A model generated the notes under the pieces. That model was not told where the DNA came from, made no database searches, and saw only the letters and a list, made by a program, of their open reading frames with translations. DNA of 46,468 bases, from contig NZ_QWUA01000032.1 of assembly GCF_003576525.1 (NCBI RefSeq), positions 1-46,468 on the forward strand, in the 5' to 3' direction. The translations under genes and the position numbers were made by a program. Positions 8,606 to 16,629 of this stretch are shown here, in pieces. Position 1 is the first letter of the stretch, and every line of letters starts with the position of its first letter. The stretch comes from Rummeliibacillus sp. POC4. GTDB lineage: Bacteria > Bacillota > Bacilli > Bacillales_A > Planococcaceae.

Positions 8606-8623
8606 TCTATACTGAATAGTAAT

Positions 8624-8663
8624 AGCATGCTAACTTAATCAGTTAGTGTGCTTTTATTTTTTC
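8624..8663 (+). terminator. cstA terminator
   Basis: AGCATGCTAACT at 8624-8635 pairs with AGTTAGTGTGCT at 8641-8652 (one G-U pair), followed by a T-rich tract. Confidence 0.8.
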
Positions 8664-8756
8664 AAATCTATGTTTTTAAGAAGTTCTACTTCTAAACTCT
8701 ATCCATCGATACTATAAATAGTAGTATAGAAAATTTGTGATAGAGGAGGAGTTGCT

Positions 8757-9128
8757 ATTTTAAAGAAATCTCTTGTTGCGTTGATTCAGTTTTTACTTTC
8801 ACTTGCTTTTATGTATTTTGGTTATTTAAAACTAACCGCTCATCCTATGCATGTAGAGAATTTCACTGAGGTGTATGGCTATGGAAAGACTATTATGTAT
8901 TGTATAGGAGCAATTGAAGTAACATCTGGTATAGGGTTATTAATTGGTTTTATGAAAAAAGGTTTTGTTCCTATTTCAAGTGGAGCATTGGCTGTTGTAA
9001 TGGTCGGTGCGATTACTACACATTTAAAGGTAGGACAAGGTATTGAAGTTGCTATGAAGCCCTTTATATTTTTTGTATTAAGCGTAGTTATATTTTTGGT
9101 ATCAACTAGTGAAAGCGATGAAGACTAA
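8757..9128 (+). CDS. DoxX-like membrane protein with an apparent ATT start
   Basis: A small membrane protein of about 123 residues with four predicted hydrophobic segments; LSLAFMYFGYLKLTAHP followed by an IGAIEVTSGIGLLIG segment is typical of DoxX/DUF4870-like small membrane proteins. Function unknown. The only in-frame TTG (8781) is 30 nt from the strong ribosome site AGAGGAGGAG (8742-8751). The codon at the right distance is ATT at 8757, giving an N-terminus LKKSLVALIQFLL, which makes a proper first membrane segment. ATT starts are very rare outside infC, so either initiation is unusual or a base is missing near 8752-8760. Confidence 0.7.
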   Translation: MLKKSLVALIQFLLSLAFMYFGYLKLTAHPMHVENFTEVYGYGKTIMYCIGAIEVTSGIGLLIGFMKKGFVPISSGALAVVMVGAITTHLKVGQGIEVAMKPFIFFVLSVVIFLVSTSESDED

Positions 9129-9170
9129 TTTTGATAGAAGAGTTACTAGAAAAGAAAAGCTTTAATAAAG

Positions 9171-9203
9171 GGCTATCTAATTGAAGATGGCCTATTTATA
9201 TTT
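9171..9203 (+). terminator. Probable terminator after the DoxX-like gene
   Basis: GGCTATCT at 9171-9178 pairs with AGATGGCC at 9185-9192 (one G-U), followed by TATTTATATTT, an imperfect T tract. Confidence 0.5.
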
Positions 9204-9357
9204 AGAAGTTTTTATTTTGAACTAAACACTTTTTACATAGCAAGACAAATATATTAGAGTGTTAAATAATAGTTACAATCATCTGGAAAAATAACAGGGG
9301 TTAGTAAATATGATAAAACGCTTTATAATTGCATGCATTTATGCGCTTCGATATGAT

Positions 9358-9376
9358 TAAAATGATAATCATAATA
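9358..9376 (+). promoter_or_regulatory. Fur-box-like site upstream of the DinB-fold gene
   Basis: AATGATAATCAT sits in a 19 bp window that matches the classical Fur consensus GATAATGATAATCATTATC at 15 positions by my count. It lies immediately ahead of the ribosome site (TGGAGGT). It could also be chance in AT-rich DNA. Confidence 0.35.
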
Positions 9377-9392
9377 TGGAGGTATCACCTAA

Positions 9393-9869
9393 ATGTATCG
9401 AAAAATAGAAGATTTTTTAGAAGATTGGACAGCTTCTTCAGATGGCACATTAAAAGTCATTAAAGCTATTACAAATGACAAAATGAATCAAGCGATTGTT
9501 GAAGGACATAATACACTTGGTTGGTTAGCATGGCATTTAGTAGGTGTAGGGGCTGCATTTGGGCATTTAGCAGAACTTCAAGTACCTGGACCAGGCCGCA
9601 GTCAAGAAATTCCAACAGATATTGCTGAAATCGTGGACGCTTATGAACAACTTTCAGAAGCCTTCAAAAAAGAAGTAGCAAAACTAACAGATGCTGACCT
9701 TTTAGAAGAAGTAAGTGGTTTTGGGGGTCCTATATTACGCGGGAAACTTTTAAACAAACTGATCGAACATCAAACACATCATCGTGGACAAATGACTGTA
9801 TTACTTCGACAAGCTGGATTACCTGTACCAGGTGTCATGGGACCAACGAAAGAAATGCAACAACAATAA
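9393..9869 (+). CDS. DinB/YfiT-fold metal-binding protein
   Basis: A 158-residue four-helix-bundle protein of the DinB superfamily, whose members use three histidines to hold a metal and often act as thiol transferases or have unknown function. Candidate ligands are the histidine in LGWLAWHLVG (about residue 48) and the pair in LIEHQTHHRGQM (about 129-134). GGAGG is 8-9 nt before the ATG. It is a single-gene unit with a Fur-box-like element in front and a good terminator behind. If iron control is real, a stress role would follow, but the sequence does not identify the substrate. Confidence 0.85.
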   Translation: MYRKIEDFLEDWTASSDGTLKVIKAITNDKMNQAIVEGHNTLGWLAWHLVGVGAAFGHLAELQVPGPGRSQEIPTDIAEIVDAYEQLSEAFKKEVAKLTDADLLEEVSGFGGPILRGKLLNKLIEHQTHHRGQMTVLLRQAGLPVPGVMGPTKEMQQQ

Positions 9870-9891
9870 TTAGTTAAAGAATAGATAGGAG

Positions 9892-9924
9892 GGGTTACCA
9901 CAATAAGGTAGCCCTTTTTTCTTT
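9892..9924 (+). terminator. Terminator after the DinB-fold gene
   Basis: GGGTTACC at 9892-9899 pairs with GGTAGCCC at 9907-9914 (one G-U), then six T. Confidence 0.85.
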
Positions 9925-10061
9925 ATATGGAAGTTTTTGTTTTATATATTTGTTACGTGCTTGTCATTTAATTTTAATTTCCCTGCCATTTACATAATTT
10001 ACGGTTATATATAATAAAATAAGGACCTGTCATAAAAAAGATTGTTAAAGAGGTGCAAACT

Positions 10062-10949
10062 ATGAAATATTCAAAACAGCTGGTTAGCTGCATAATAGCA
10101 ACGTGTTTGTTAAGTGCTTGCTCAGCGAATGCTGAAAAAGGTACAAGCAATAGTGATACGAATAGTGAGTCAACTGTACAAGTTGATACCAATTCGCAAA
10201 CTACTGAAGAAAAGACCAACACAGATGATGAAAATGAACAACAACAGACTTCTGAAATTAAAAAAACAACAGATGATACAACAACTTCAAGTACAAATAA
10301 TTCATCTGTTACAAACAAAGAAGATCAAACAAAAATGATCGAAACAATAAAAAAAGAAGTAAAAACGTCAGGATTACCAGTCGAACTTCCAACCATACTA
10401 CCTTTGAAGGACGGAAAATATTTAAGCGCAACAACAAAAGCTGGAAAGAATAACTATTCAATTGTGTTCTATGAAAGTGATAAAAACGTTAAAATAAATG
10501 ATCCATCCTTAAGAAAAGCTCCTAAAAAATCAATAATAGCAAAATATAAAGTCATAAAATACATTGACTTAAATAAAGCAAATACAGAAATTTCCTATGA
10601 AGACTTTAGCAAGGTAGGTGGCCAAAAGGTGAATCTTGGCCATCAAATTATTGGATATCAAGATGCAGGGGCTGGAGCGCTATGGACTAGTTGGAATGAA
10701 GGCCGCTGGGCACTTGCAACACATACAAGAGCGACAAAGCCAGAACAAGGGCTCGAACTAGCGAAGAAAGCAGTAGAATTTTTAGAAACAAATACTTTGC
10801 CGGTTCCAAAGCCAAATGGTTCGATTCATTTAGATGCCATAAAATCAACTGAAAATAATGTGAAATGGCAAAATAACAACATTGTGTTTTCAGTAGAAAA
10901 AGTACAAGACCCGATTAATGCTTTAAAGATTGCTACATCGGTGAAATAG
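10062..10949 (+). CDS. Putative lipoprotein of unknown function
   Basis: A 295-residue exported protein. The N-terminus is a lipoprotein signal peptide with lipobox LSAC (Cys20), so it should be anchored on the outer face of the membrane. Residues about 21-95 form a low-complexity linker rich in Ser, Thr, Asn, Gln and Glu. A compact domain follows, with TILPLKDGKYLSATTKAGK and a central GALWTSWNEGRWALATHTR segment that I do not recognise. The GTG at 10053 lies inside the ribosome site AAAGAGGTG, so the ATG at 10062 is chosen. It stands alone with its own terminator. The function is open; a cell-wall or surface role is only likely from its location. Confidence 0.75.
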   Translation: MKYSKQLVSCIIATCLLSACSANAEKGTSNSDTNSESTVQVDTNSQTTEEKTNTDDENEQQQTSEIKKTTDDTTTSSTNNSSVTNKEDQTKMIETIKKEVKTSGLPVELPTILPLKDGKYLSATTKAGKNNYSIVFYESDKNVKINDPSLRKAPKKSIIAKYKVIKYIDLNKANTEISYEDFSKVGGQKVNLGHQIIGYQDAGAGALWTSWNEGRWALATHTRATKPEQGLELAKKAVEFLETNTLPVPKPNGSIHLDAIKSTENNVKWQNNNIVFSVEKVQDPINALKIATSVK

Positions 10950-10965
10950 AATATTACCTTTGAAG

Positions 10966-10998
10966 ATGAGGCTACCTTCCTGGGGGCCTCATTTTTTA
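10966..10998 (+). terminator. Terminator after the lipoprotein gene
   Basis: ATGAGGC at 10966-10972 pairs with GCCTCAT at 10986-10992, followed by six T. Confidence 0.85.
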
Positions 10999-11163
10999 TT
11001 TAATGGTGAAAAGGAAATACCCATTCAAAAAAGAAACAAATATCGATCAAAATATTCTAATCCATAAGAAGTCTACCATCCATGTCTAAAAAGAATATAT
11101 TTATATTCAAACATATTTCACTATGTTATAATTTTCTAAAAATTCAAAAGGATTGTGACCGAT

Positions 11164-11553
11164 ATGACAATTCCTGATTTAAAAGAACATCTTCAACTAC
11201 TAGAAGAAAATCTACTAACAGATGAAGTGCGTTTAGATCCACTTAAGTTAAAAAAATATCTAGCAGAGGATTTTTTTGAGTTCGGAAGCTCAGGGCATAT
11301 TTGGCATATGCAAAGCTATCTTGGAGAAAATGGAGCAGGTATAATTGATGCTTCCATTGCAAACTTCAGCATACATCCACTATCAGAGGATATTGTATTA
11401 GTAACATACCTTCTGGAAAATAGAACCCGTCACAATTATTCTCTACGTAGTTCCATTTGGAAGATTTTTGATGGGGTATGGAAAATGGTTTTCCATCAAG
11501 GAACGGTTAAAGCAGATAGCCAAATAACAAGGGGGGATTACATTGACTGTTAG
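11164..11553 (+). CDS. NTF2-like (DUF4440/SnoaL type) small protein
   Basis: A 129-residue protein with the pattern of the cone-shaped NTF2-like fold: an N-terminal helix, LAEDFFEFGSSGHIW, then strands VLVTYLLENR and SSIWKIFDGVWKMVFHQGT. The family includes small-molecule isomerases and many binding proteins, so no reaction is assigned. A GTG at 11155 is only 2 nt after AAGGA, while the ATG at 11164 has 11 nt; the ATG is preferred, with some doubt. It overlaps the following acetyltransferase by 11 bp, so the two are co-translated. Confidence 0.75.
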   Translation: MTIPDLKEHLQLLEENLLTDEVRLDPLKLKKYLAEDFFEFGSSGHIWHMQSYLGENGAGIIDASIANFSIHPLSEDIVLVTYLLENRTRHNYSLRSSIWKIFDGVWKMVFHQGTVKADSQITRGDYIDC

Positions 11554-12043
11554 ATTATTAACAGAAAAAGATGCTCAAGCCTATCGTGACTTAAGGTTAG
11601 AAGCATTGCAAAAGAATCCTGAAGCTTTTGCGGCAATTTTTGAAGATGAACAAAAAAATCCATTAGAATACTATCAAAAAAGGTTGAAAAGAAATGAGTT
11701 TTGGACTTATGGCTATTTTGTTCAGAACGAATTAGTTGGTATTGTTACCTTACTAAGAGAACAAGGTCCAAAACTACATCACCGTTCATCAATTGTAGCG
11801 ATGTATGTTACAGAAAAGGTGCGTAAAAGGGGTATTGGAAAAGAATTAATGCAAGCTGCTATAGAGCAAGCAAAGAAAATTGATGGAATTGAACAAATCT
11901 ATCTATCTGTTGTCACAACAAATATTTCCGCAATTGCTCTATACCAAGCATTAGATTTTGAAATATATGGTACAGAAAAAAGAGCACTGAAAACAGTTGA
12001 TGGAACTTATTGGGACGAATATCATATGGTTTTATTTCTATAA
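11543..12043 (+). CDS. GNAT family N-acetyltransferase
   Basis: A 166-residue acetyltransferase. Acetyl-CoA binding motif: VTEKVRKRGIGKELMQAAIEQA near 92-113; the C-terminal NISAIALYQALDFEIYGTEKRAL segment is typical of small-molecule or peptide N-acetyltransferases. The start is TTG, 5-6 nt after AAGGGGGGA, and overlaps the end of the NTF2-like gene by 11 bp. A histidine phosphatase gene follows 18 bp later, so these are probably one operon. Substrate unknown. Confidence 0.87.
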   Translation: MTVRLLTEKDAQAYRDLRLEALQKNPEAFAAIFEDEQKNPLEYYQKRLKRNEFWTYGYFVQNELVGIVTLLREQGPKLHHRSSIVAMYVTEKVRKRGIGKELMQAAIEQAKKIDGIEQIYLSVVTTNISAIALYQALDFEIYGTEKRALKTVDGTYWDEYHMVLFL

Positions 12044-12061
12044 CAAGGGGAAAGGAACTAA

Positions 12062-12607
12062 ATGACTACTATTTATTTTGTTCGACATGCACATTCAATC
12101 TACACACCTGATGAATTGAAAAGGCCACTTTCAAAACAGGGATTATGTGATGCGGATAGATTAACTAAGATGTTAACAAATAAGGAAATCGATTTAGTTA
12201 TAGCTAGTCCATATAAACGAGCAATTCAAACAGTTGAAGGTATCGCAAGGGCAAATGGAAAAGAAGTTATGATCAATCAAGCATTTCGTGAACGACTACT
12301 GTCTTCTGAACCTGTAGATGACTTTCATCAAGCGATTTCAAAAGTATGGAGTAATCCAGCCTTTGTATGGCCAGGAGGAGAATCCAACATCGATGCTCAG
12401 AGACGGGGAGTACATGCAACATTAGAAGTATTAAAACAATATGAAGGGAAAAGGATCGTAGTAGGTACCCATGGTAATTTGATGGTACTCATTATGCAAT
12501 ATTTTGATCGTCGTTTTGACTTTTCCTTTTGGCAACAGCTTGCAATGCCCGATGTTTATCGGCTTGAGTTTATAGGACAAGAATTAAAATCAGTAAAAAG
12601 AATATGA
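12062..12607 (+). CDS. Histidine phosphatase family protein
   Basis: A cytosolic phosphatase of the phosphoglycerate-mutase-like superfamily, 181 residues. The phosphohistidine is in FVRHAHS (Arg8, His9). The second arginine lies in IASPYKRAIQT, and the second catalytic histidine in VVGTHGNLM near residue 140. It lacks extra mutase loops, so a phosphatase on a small metabolite is most likely. AAGGGGAAAGG precedes the ATG. It ends a probable three-gene operon; a HAD phosphatase gene follows after a short gap. Confidence 0.87.
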   Translation: MTTIYFVRHAHSIYTPDELKRPLSKQGLCDADRLTKMLTNKEIDLVIASPYKRAIQTVEGIARANGKEVMINQAFRERLLSSEPVDDFHQAISKVWSNPAFVWPGGESNIDAQRRGVHATLEVLKQYEGKRIVVGTHGNLMVLIMQYFDRRFDFSFWQQLAMPDVYRLEFIGQELKSVKRI

Positions 12608-12707
12608 AAGGTAAATTAAAAAGATTACAGTCTACTCCAATACAATAACGATTCAATGTTATTTCTCTTTTATTTCTGTTATAACTATTAGTATTGGGGG
12701 AATGACT

Positions 12708-13415
12708 ATGAGCAAGTACAAAACATTATTATTTGATATAGATGATACTTTACTAGATTTTTCTTCAGCTGAAGATGAGGCTTTACATCGTCTCTTTGCC
12801 GAAAATGGTTTAAGTTTAACAGACGAAGTAGAGAACCGATATAAAGAAATTAATGGAGGTTTGTGGGCAGCATTTGAACGGGGAGAAGTTTCTCGAGAAG
12901 AGATTGTAGACACGCGCTTTGAACGCCTGTTTAACGCTTATGGTAAGAGGGCTGATGGTAAAAGATTAGGTTCTCGCTATCAACAATTTTTAGCAGAAAA
13001 TCACGATTTGATAGAGGGAGCATCTGAGTTAATCCAGAGTCTTGCTTCCGAATTTGATTTGTATATTGTGACAAACGGTGTCTCAAAAACTCAATATAAA
13101 CGTTTACATGAATCAGGTCTTTATTCGTTTTTCAGAGATATATTTGTTTCAGAAGACACAGGTTATCAAAAACCAATGAAGGAATACTTTGATTATGTAT
13201 TTTCACATATTACATCAATTGATCAATCTTCGACTTTAATTATTGGTGATTCACTTTCTTCAGATATAAAGGGAGGTTTAAATGCTGGTATTGATACATG
13301 TTGGTTTAACCCAAAACATAAGGTGAATCTTACACAAGATCAACCAATGTATGAAATTGAACATTTAGCAGAATTGCATAAAATATTACAAAGACAAACT
13401 ACATCCACTCAGTAA
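12708..13415 (+). CDS. HAD-superfamily phosphatase, YjjG/YfnB type
   Basis: A 235-residue haloacid-dehalogenase-type hydrolase. Motif I is LLFDIDDTLLDF (nucleophile Asp10, acid Asp12); motif II is IVTNGVSKTQ near 115-124; motif III/IV is KPMKEYF and IIGDSLSSDIKGG near 160-190. The DIDDTLLDF variant and overall length match the YjjG group, known to dephosphorylate non-canonical pyrimidine nucleotides. The ATG at 12702 abuts GGGGGA; ATG 12708 has normal spacing. It has its own terminator downstream. Confidence 0.88.
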   Translation: MSKYKTLLFDIDDTLLDFSSAEDEALHRLFAENGLSLTDEVENRYKEINGGLWAAFERGEVSREEIVDTRFERLFNAYGKRADGKRLGSRYQQFLAENHDLIEGASELIQSLASEFDLYIVTNGVSKTQYKRLHESGLYSFFRDIFVSEDTGYQKPMKEYFDYVFSHITSIDQSSTLIIGDSLSSDIKGGLNAGIDTCWFNPKHKVNLTQDQPMYEIEHLAELHKILQRQTTSTQ

Positions 13416-13420
13416 ATCAA

Positions 13421-13452
13421 AAGTGCATCATCAAAAATTGATGCACCTTTTT
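13421..13452 (+). terminator. Terminator after the HAD phosphatase gene
   Basis: GTGCATCA at 13423-13430 pairs with TGATGCAC at 13439-13446, then a run of five T or more. Confidence 0.85.
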
Positions 13453-13662
13453 GATAAATAACATAAAGAAATATTTCTGACATATGTCGAGGAGAATTTT
13501 GAGTGGCTTTGTCAGTTGATGTTTTAGAACTCATGAAATAAGACAGTAAATAGATACTTCTTGAAAAATAATCTTAAATGCCTAGTAAATTTTTGTCTTA
13601 CAGTATTTACTTTTTCAAAAAATGAGAGTAGTATAACTTCACAATTTAAAAAGTTTCATATT

Positions 13663-13812
13663 TCTAAATCGCTGAAGTAAATACGCGGGGGAACCAATTT
13701 TGGGGTGTATGATATACATCCTTGGGGTGAATCCTTTATATAGGTAGGGCTACTTCGAGGCCCGAATCCGACAGCTAACCTCGTAAGCGTTATAGGAGAA
13801 GAAAAATGGAGC
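13663..13812 (+). ncRNA. Cyclic di-AMP riboswitch (ydaO-yuaA type)
   Basis: The conserved landmarks of the ydaO-yuaA class appear in order: CGCGGGGGAACCA at 13684-13696, TTGGGGTGAATCC at 13722-13734, TAGGGC, and GGCCCGAATCCGACAGCTAAC followed by CTCGTAAGCGT. A 9 bp stem terminator follows at 13834-13870 and kimA begins 54 bp later. In Bacillus, c-di-AMP binding turns kimA off when potassium is sufficient. The same off-switch is expected here. From 13453 to 13662 I see no gene; only short AT-rich repeats and no convincing promoter. Confidence 0.95.
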
Positions 13813-13833
13813 TTGCTAGACAAACATCTATGT

Positions 13834-13871
13834 CTACAAGTCTGTTTTGTTATGACTTGTAGGCTTTTTTC
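13834..13871 (+). terminator. Expression-platform terminator of the c-di-AMP riboswitch
   Basis: CTACAAGTC at 13834-13842 pairs with GACTTGTAG at 13854-13862, followed by GC and a T run. Confidence 0.88.
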
Positions 13872-13924
13872 TTTTTCTTTCAGCTAGAAATACGAAACAC
13901 ATTCTAGTGAAGAAGGTGTTTTAG

Positions 13925-15754
13925 TTGAAATTATCATTGAAACGAATGTTAATAGGTAGACCTTTAAAGTCAACCGAACTAGGAGAACAAAAGTTAAACA
14001 AAACAAAAGCGCTTGCCATTTTGTCCTCTGATGCGTTGTCTTCAGTTGCCTATGGTCCTGAGCAAATATTGATTGTCTTAATGACTTTAGGTGCTGCAGC
14101 TTTTTGGTACTCTATTCCAATAGCATTTTTGGTCATCATACTGTTAGTTGCTCTTATACTATCGTATAGACAAGTGATTTTTGCATATCCACATGGTGGT
14201 GGAGCTTATGTCGTATCAAAGGAAAATTTAGGAGTAAATGCGGGCCTTATAGCCGGTGCTTCACTTTTAGTGGACTATATTTTAACAGTAGCTGTTAGTG
14301 TTTCAGCAGGTACAGATGCGATTACATCAGCATTTCCAGAGCTACATGCATATAGTGTAGAGATGTCAGTTCTATTTGTACTCATCTTAACCATTATTAA
14401 TTTACGAGGAATTACTGAATCTGCATCTGTTTTAGCTTATCCTGTCTACTTGTTCGTTGCATCATTGCTTATATTAATCGTTGTTGGAATATATAAAATT
14501 GCTACAGGTCAGGTATCTCCAGATCTTCATGCATCGATTGGAACTCCTGTGGCTGGTATTAGTTTGTTTATCTTGTTAAAAGCTTTTGCTTCAGGAAGTT
14601 CTGCTTTGACTGGGGTAGAAGCAATATCAAATGCTATTCCAAATTTTAAAGAACCTGCACCGCAAAATGCATCTAAAACTTTAATGGCAATGGGTGGATT
14701 ATTAGCGATACTATTTTCTGGAATTGTCTTTCTTGCCTATTATATGGGGATTAGTCCAAGTTCGACTGAAACTGTAGTATCCCAAATAGCAAAAGAAAGT
14801 TTTGGTCGTACAGTTTTCTATTTTGTTATTCAAGGAATGACAGCGCTCATCTTAGTACTCGCAGCAAATACTGGATACTCTGCTTTTCCATTACTTGCCG
14901 TTAACCTATCAAAAGATAAGTATATTCCTAGAATGTTTCAAGTTCGTGGCGACCGTTTAGGTTATTCAAATGGAATCATTTTCTTAGGTGTCTTTGCTGT
15001 CATCCTTATATTAATGACACAAGGATCAACAGAACAGCTCATTCCATTGTATGCTGTAGGGGTTTTTATTCCGTTTACATTAGCGCAAACAGGAATGATG
15101 GTGAAGTGGTGGAAGGAAAAACCAAAGGGCTGGATTGGAAGATTTATCATTAATACAGTCGGAGCCTTTATCTCTTTTGTTGTAGCTATGATTTTCTTTA
15201 TCACTAAATTTGATCATGTTTGGCCAGTTCTAATCTTTTTACCAACACTTATTTTCGTTTTTCATCGAATTAAAAATCACTATACCTTAGTAGGTGAACA
15301 ACTTCGAGTTGACCAATTGAATAAAGTGCTTCCTAAAATTGAGGGGAATGTAGTTTTAGTGCCAGTAGGTGGAATCAGTAAGGTAGTTGAACATTCAATA
15401 AGCTATGCAATGTTACTCCACCCAGAACATTTAATCGCAATATATGTAGCATTTGATAAAGAAGAGATGCACGCCTTTGAAGAAAAATGGGCACATAGAT
15501 TTCCTGATGTGAAATTATTGACGTTGTATTCACCATATCGGAGTCTAATATCACCATTAACAAAAGTAATCGATAAAATTGAGCGCAAGACAAAACAAGA
15601 AAATCGTCAAGTTTCTATTGTTATTCCTCAATTTATACCTAAGAAAGGTTGGCATAATATATTGCATAACCAATCGAGTCTGTTAATACGAACATCCTTA
15701 TTATATCGAAAAGACGTTGTATTAATCACAGTACCATATCATCTAAAAAAATAA
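13925..15754 (+). CDS. kimA: High-affinity potassium importer KimA
   Basis: KimA is an APC-superfamily H+/K+ symporter (formerly YdaO). At 609 residues it has the N-terminal SDALSSVAYGPEQIL region with about 12 membrane segments to about residue 455, then a soluble C-terminal domain (from about 470) with a universal-stress-like pattern. HGGGAYVVSKENLG and SGSSALTGVEAISNA are characteristic. The start is TTG with GAAGGTG 6 nt upstream; the B. subtilis protein starts with the same kind of KRMLIGRPLKS tail. It is under the c-di-AMP riboswitch, matching known control of potassium uptake by this second messenger. No obvious terminator follows. Confidence 0.94.
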   Translation: MKLSLKRMLIGRPLKSTELGEQKLNKTKALAILSSDALSSVAYGPEQILIVLMTLGAAAFWYSIPIAFLVIILLVALILSYRQVIFAYPHGGGAYVVSKENLGVNAGLIAGASLLVDYILTVAVSVSAGTDAITSAFPELHAYSVEMSVLFVLILTIINLRGITESASVLAYPVYLFVASLLILIVVGIYKIATGQVSPDLHASIGTPVAGISLFILLKAFASGSSALTGVEAISNAIPNFKEPAPQNASKTLMAMGGLLAILFSGIVFLAYYMGISPSSTETVVSQIAKESFGRTVFYFVIQGMTALILVLAANTGYSAFPLLAVNLSKDKYIPRMFQVRGDRLGYSNGIIFLGVFAVILILMTQGSTEQLIPLYAVGVFIPFTLAQTGMMVKWWKEKPKGWIGRFIINTVGAFISFVVAMIFFITKFDHVWPVLIFLPTLIFVFHRIKNHYTLVGEQLRVDQLNKVLPKIEGNVVLVPVGGISKVVEHSISYAMLLHPEHLIAIYVAFDKEEMHAFEEKWAHRFPDVKLLTLYSPYRSLISPLTKVIDKIERKTKQENRQVSIVIPQFIPKKGWHNILHNQSSLLIRTSLLYRKDVVLITVPYHLKK

Positions 15755-15877
15755 ATGGATGATGCTGAGTTAATAATCGTGTGTTTTTTAGAAATTAGGG
15801 AATAGTAACATTATGAAATCTGCTTTATGCAGTAATTAGACTATAGAAATGCTAATACGTAAAGGAGTGAGATTCCA

Positions 15878-16039
15878 ATGAGGGTATTTGTGTTTTATTT
15901 TGGATTAATCTTATTAGTATTAGGATTAGCACATCCACTAGGAATAGTGGATTCTGACATATTTAAATATATTCTTTACGTTGGGATTATTGCTTTTGGA
16001 GTTGGTGTCTTGCTGTTACCTAATAAGGAATATAAGTGA
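15878..16039 (+). CDS. Small two-segment membrane protein (53 aa)
   Basis: A short gene with AAAGGAGTGA nine nt before ATG. The product of 53 residues begins MRVFVFYFGLILLVLGLAH and has two hydrophobic segments (about 3-20 and 30-47) joined by a short polar turn, with a Lys-rich tail. No family recognised. It sits between kimA and the GyrI-like gene, 54 bp upstream of the latter, and could share its transcript. Good ribosome site and clean membrane topology argue for a real gene. Confidence 0.7.
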   Translation: MRVFVFYFGLILLVLGLAHPLGIVDSDIFKYILYVGIIAFGVGVLLLPNKEYK

Positions 16040-16092
16040 ATGAATTTTGGAAAGAGCTCCATCTTTGAAAAGCGTCGGTATGAGGTGACAAG

Positions 16093-16515
16093 ATGTTCGC
16101 GAGATTTGAAGAGATTGAAGGTTTTATCGTAAAAGGATACGCAATTATAAACGGTCAAAAAGAAGACCTACCAATTCAATGGAAGAAACTTGAGGCAGAA
16201 TTAAAAAAATCAAATATTCACCCGAAAATTAAATATGGCGTATATATATCAATGGACGACGAAGGTTATCATTATATAGCAGGAATAGTATCTAATGCCG
16301 CAAAAGGATTGAGTGATACAGACCAAGTATTAGTTGCGGCAGGACGGTATCTTGTCGGCATAGTAGAGAATGGTGTTGAAGGAATCCCAGCAAGCATTGA
16401 AGCATTATTGAATGTTAAGGGGATTAAATTCCGACATGCGCCATGCTTTGAAAAGTTTCATGAAAAAGATGGAACAGAGAAAAGTGAAATTGAAATTTGG
16501 ATACCAATTGAATAA
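16093..16515 (+). CDS. GyrI-like / AraC effector-binding domain protein
   Basis: A 140-residue stand-alone small-molecule-binding domain of the SOUL/GyrI-like superfamily. The repeat-like strands (YGVYISMDDEGYHYIAGI, then FHEKDGTEKSEIEIWIPIE) are typical; the latter is the usual C-terminal strand of this fold. No DNA-binding domain is attached. Such proteins bind drugs or other hydrophobic ligands and may hydrolyse some, but the ligand is unknown. GAGGTGA is 6 nt before ATG. Confidence 0.82.
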   Translation: MFARFEEIEGFIVKGYAIINGQKEDLPIQWKKLEAELKKSNIHPKIKYGVYISMDDEGYHYIAGIVSNAAKGLSDTDQVLVAAGRYLVGIVENGVEGIPASIEALLNVKGIKFRHAPCFEKFHEKDGTEKSEIEIWIPIE

Positions 16516-16534
16516 TTATTGATTCTTGAAATAA

Positions 16535-16566
16535 AAGCCACAGTATACCTCTGTGGTTTTTATTTT
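16535..16566 (+). terminator. Terminator after the GyrI-like gene
   Basis: CCACAG at 16539-16543 region pairs with CTGTGG at 16551-16556, followed by TTTTTATTTTT. Confidence 0.7.
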
Positions 16567-16629
16567 TGAATGCAATTCTGTTAATCTATCTTAAAAGGAT
16601 ATTATTTTGATTAATGGGAGGGAATATAT

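Noticed and set aside
12638-12697. CCAATAC and GTATTGG inverted 7 bp arms between the phosphatase and HAD genes.
   Set aside because: Arms are short and far apart (about 46 nt) in AT-rich DNA; likely chance.
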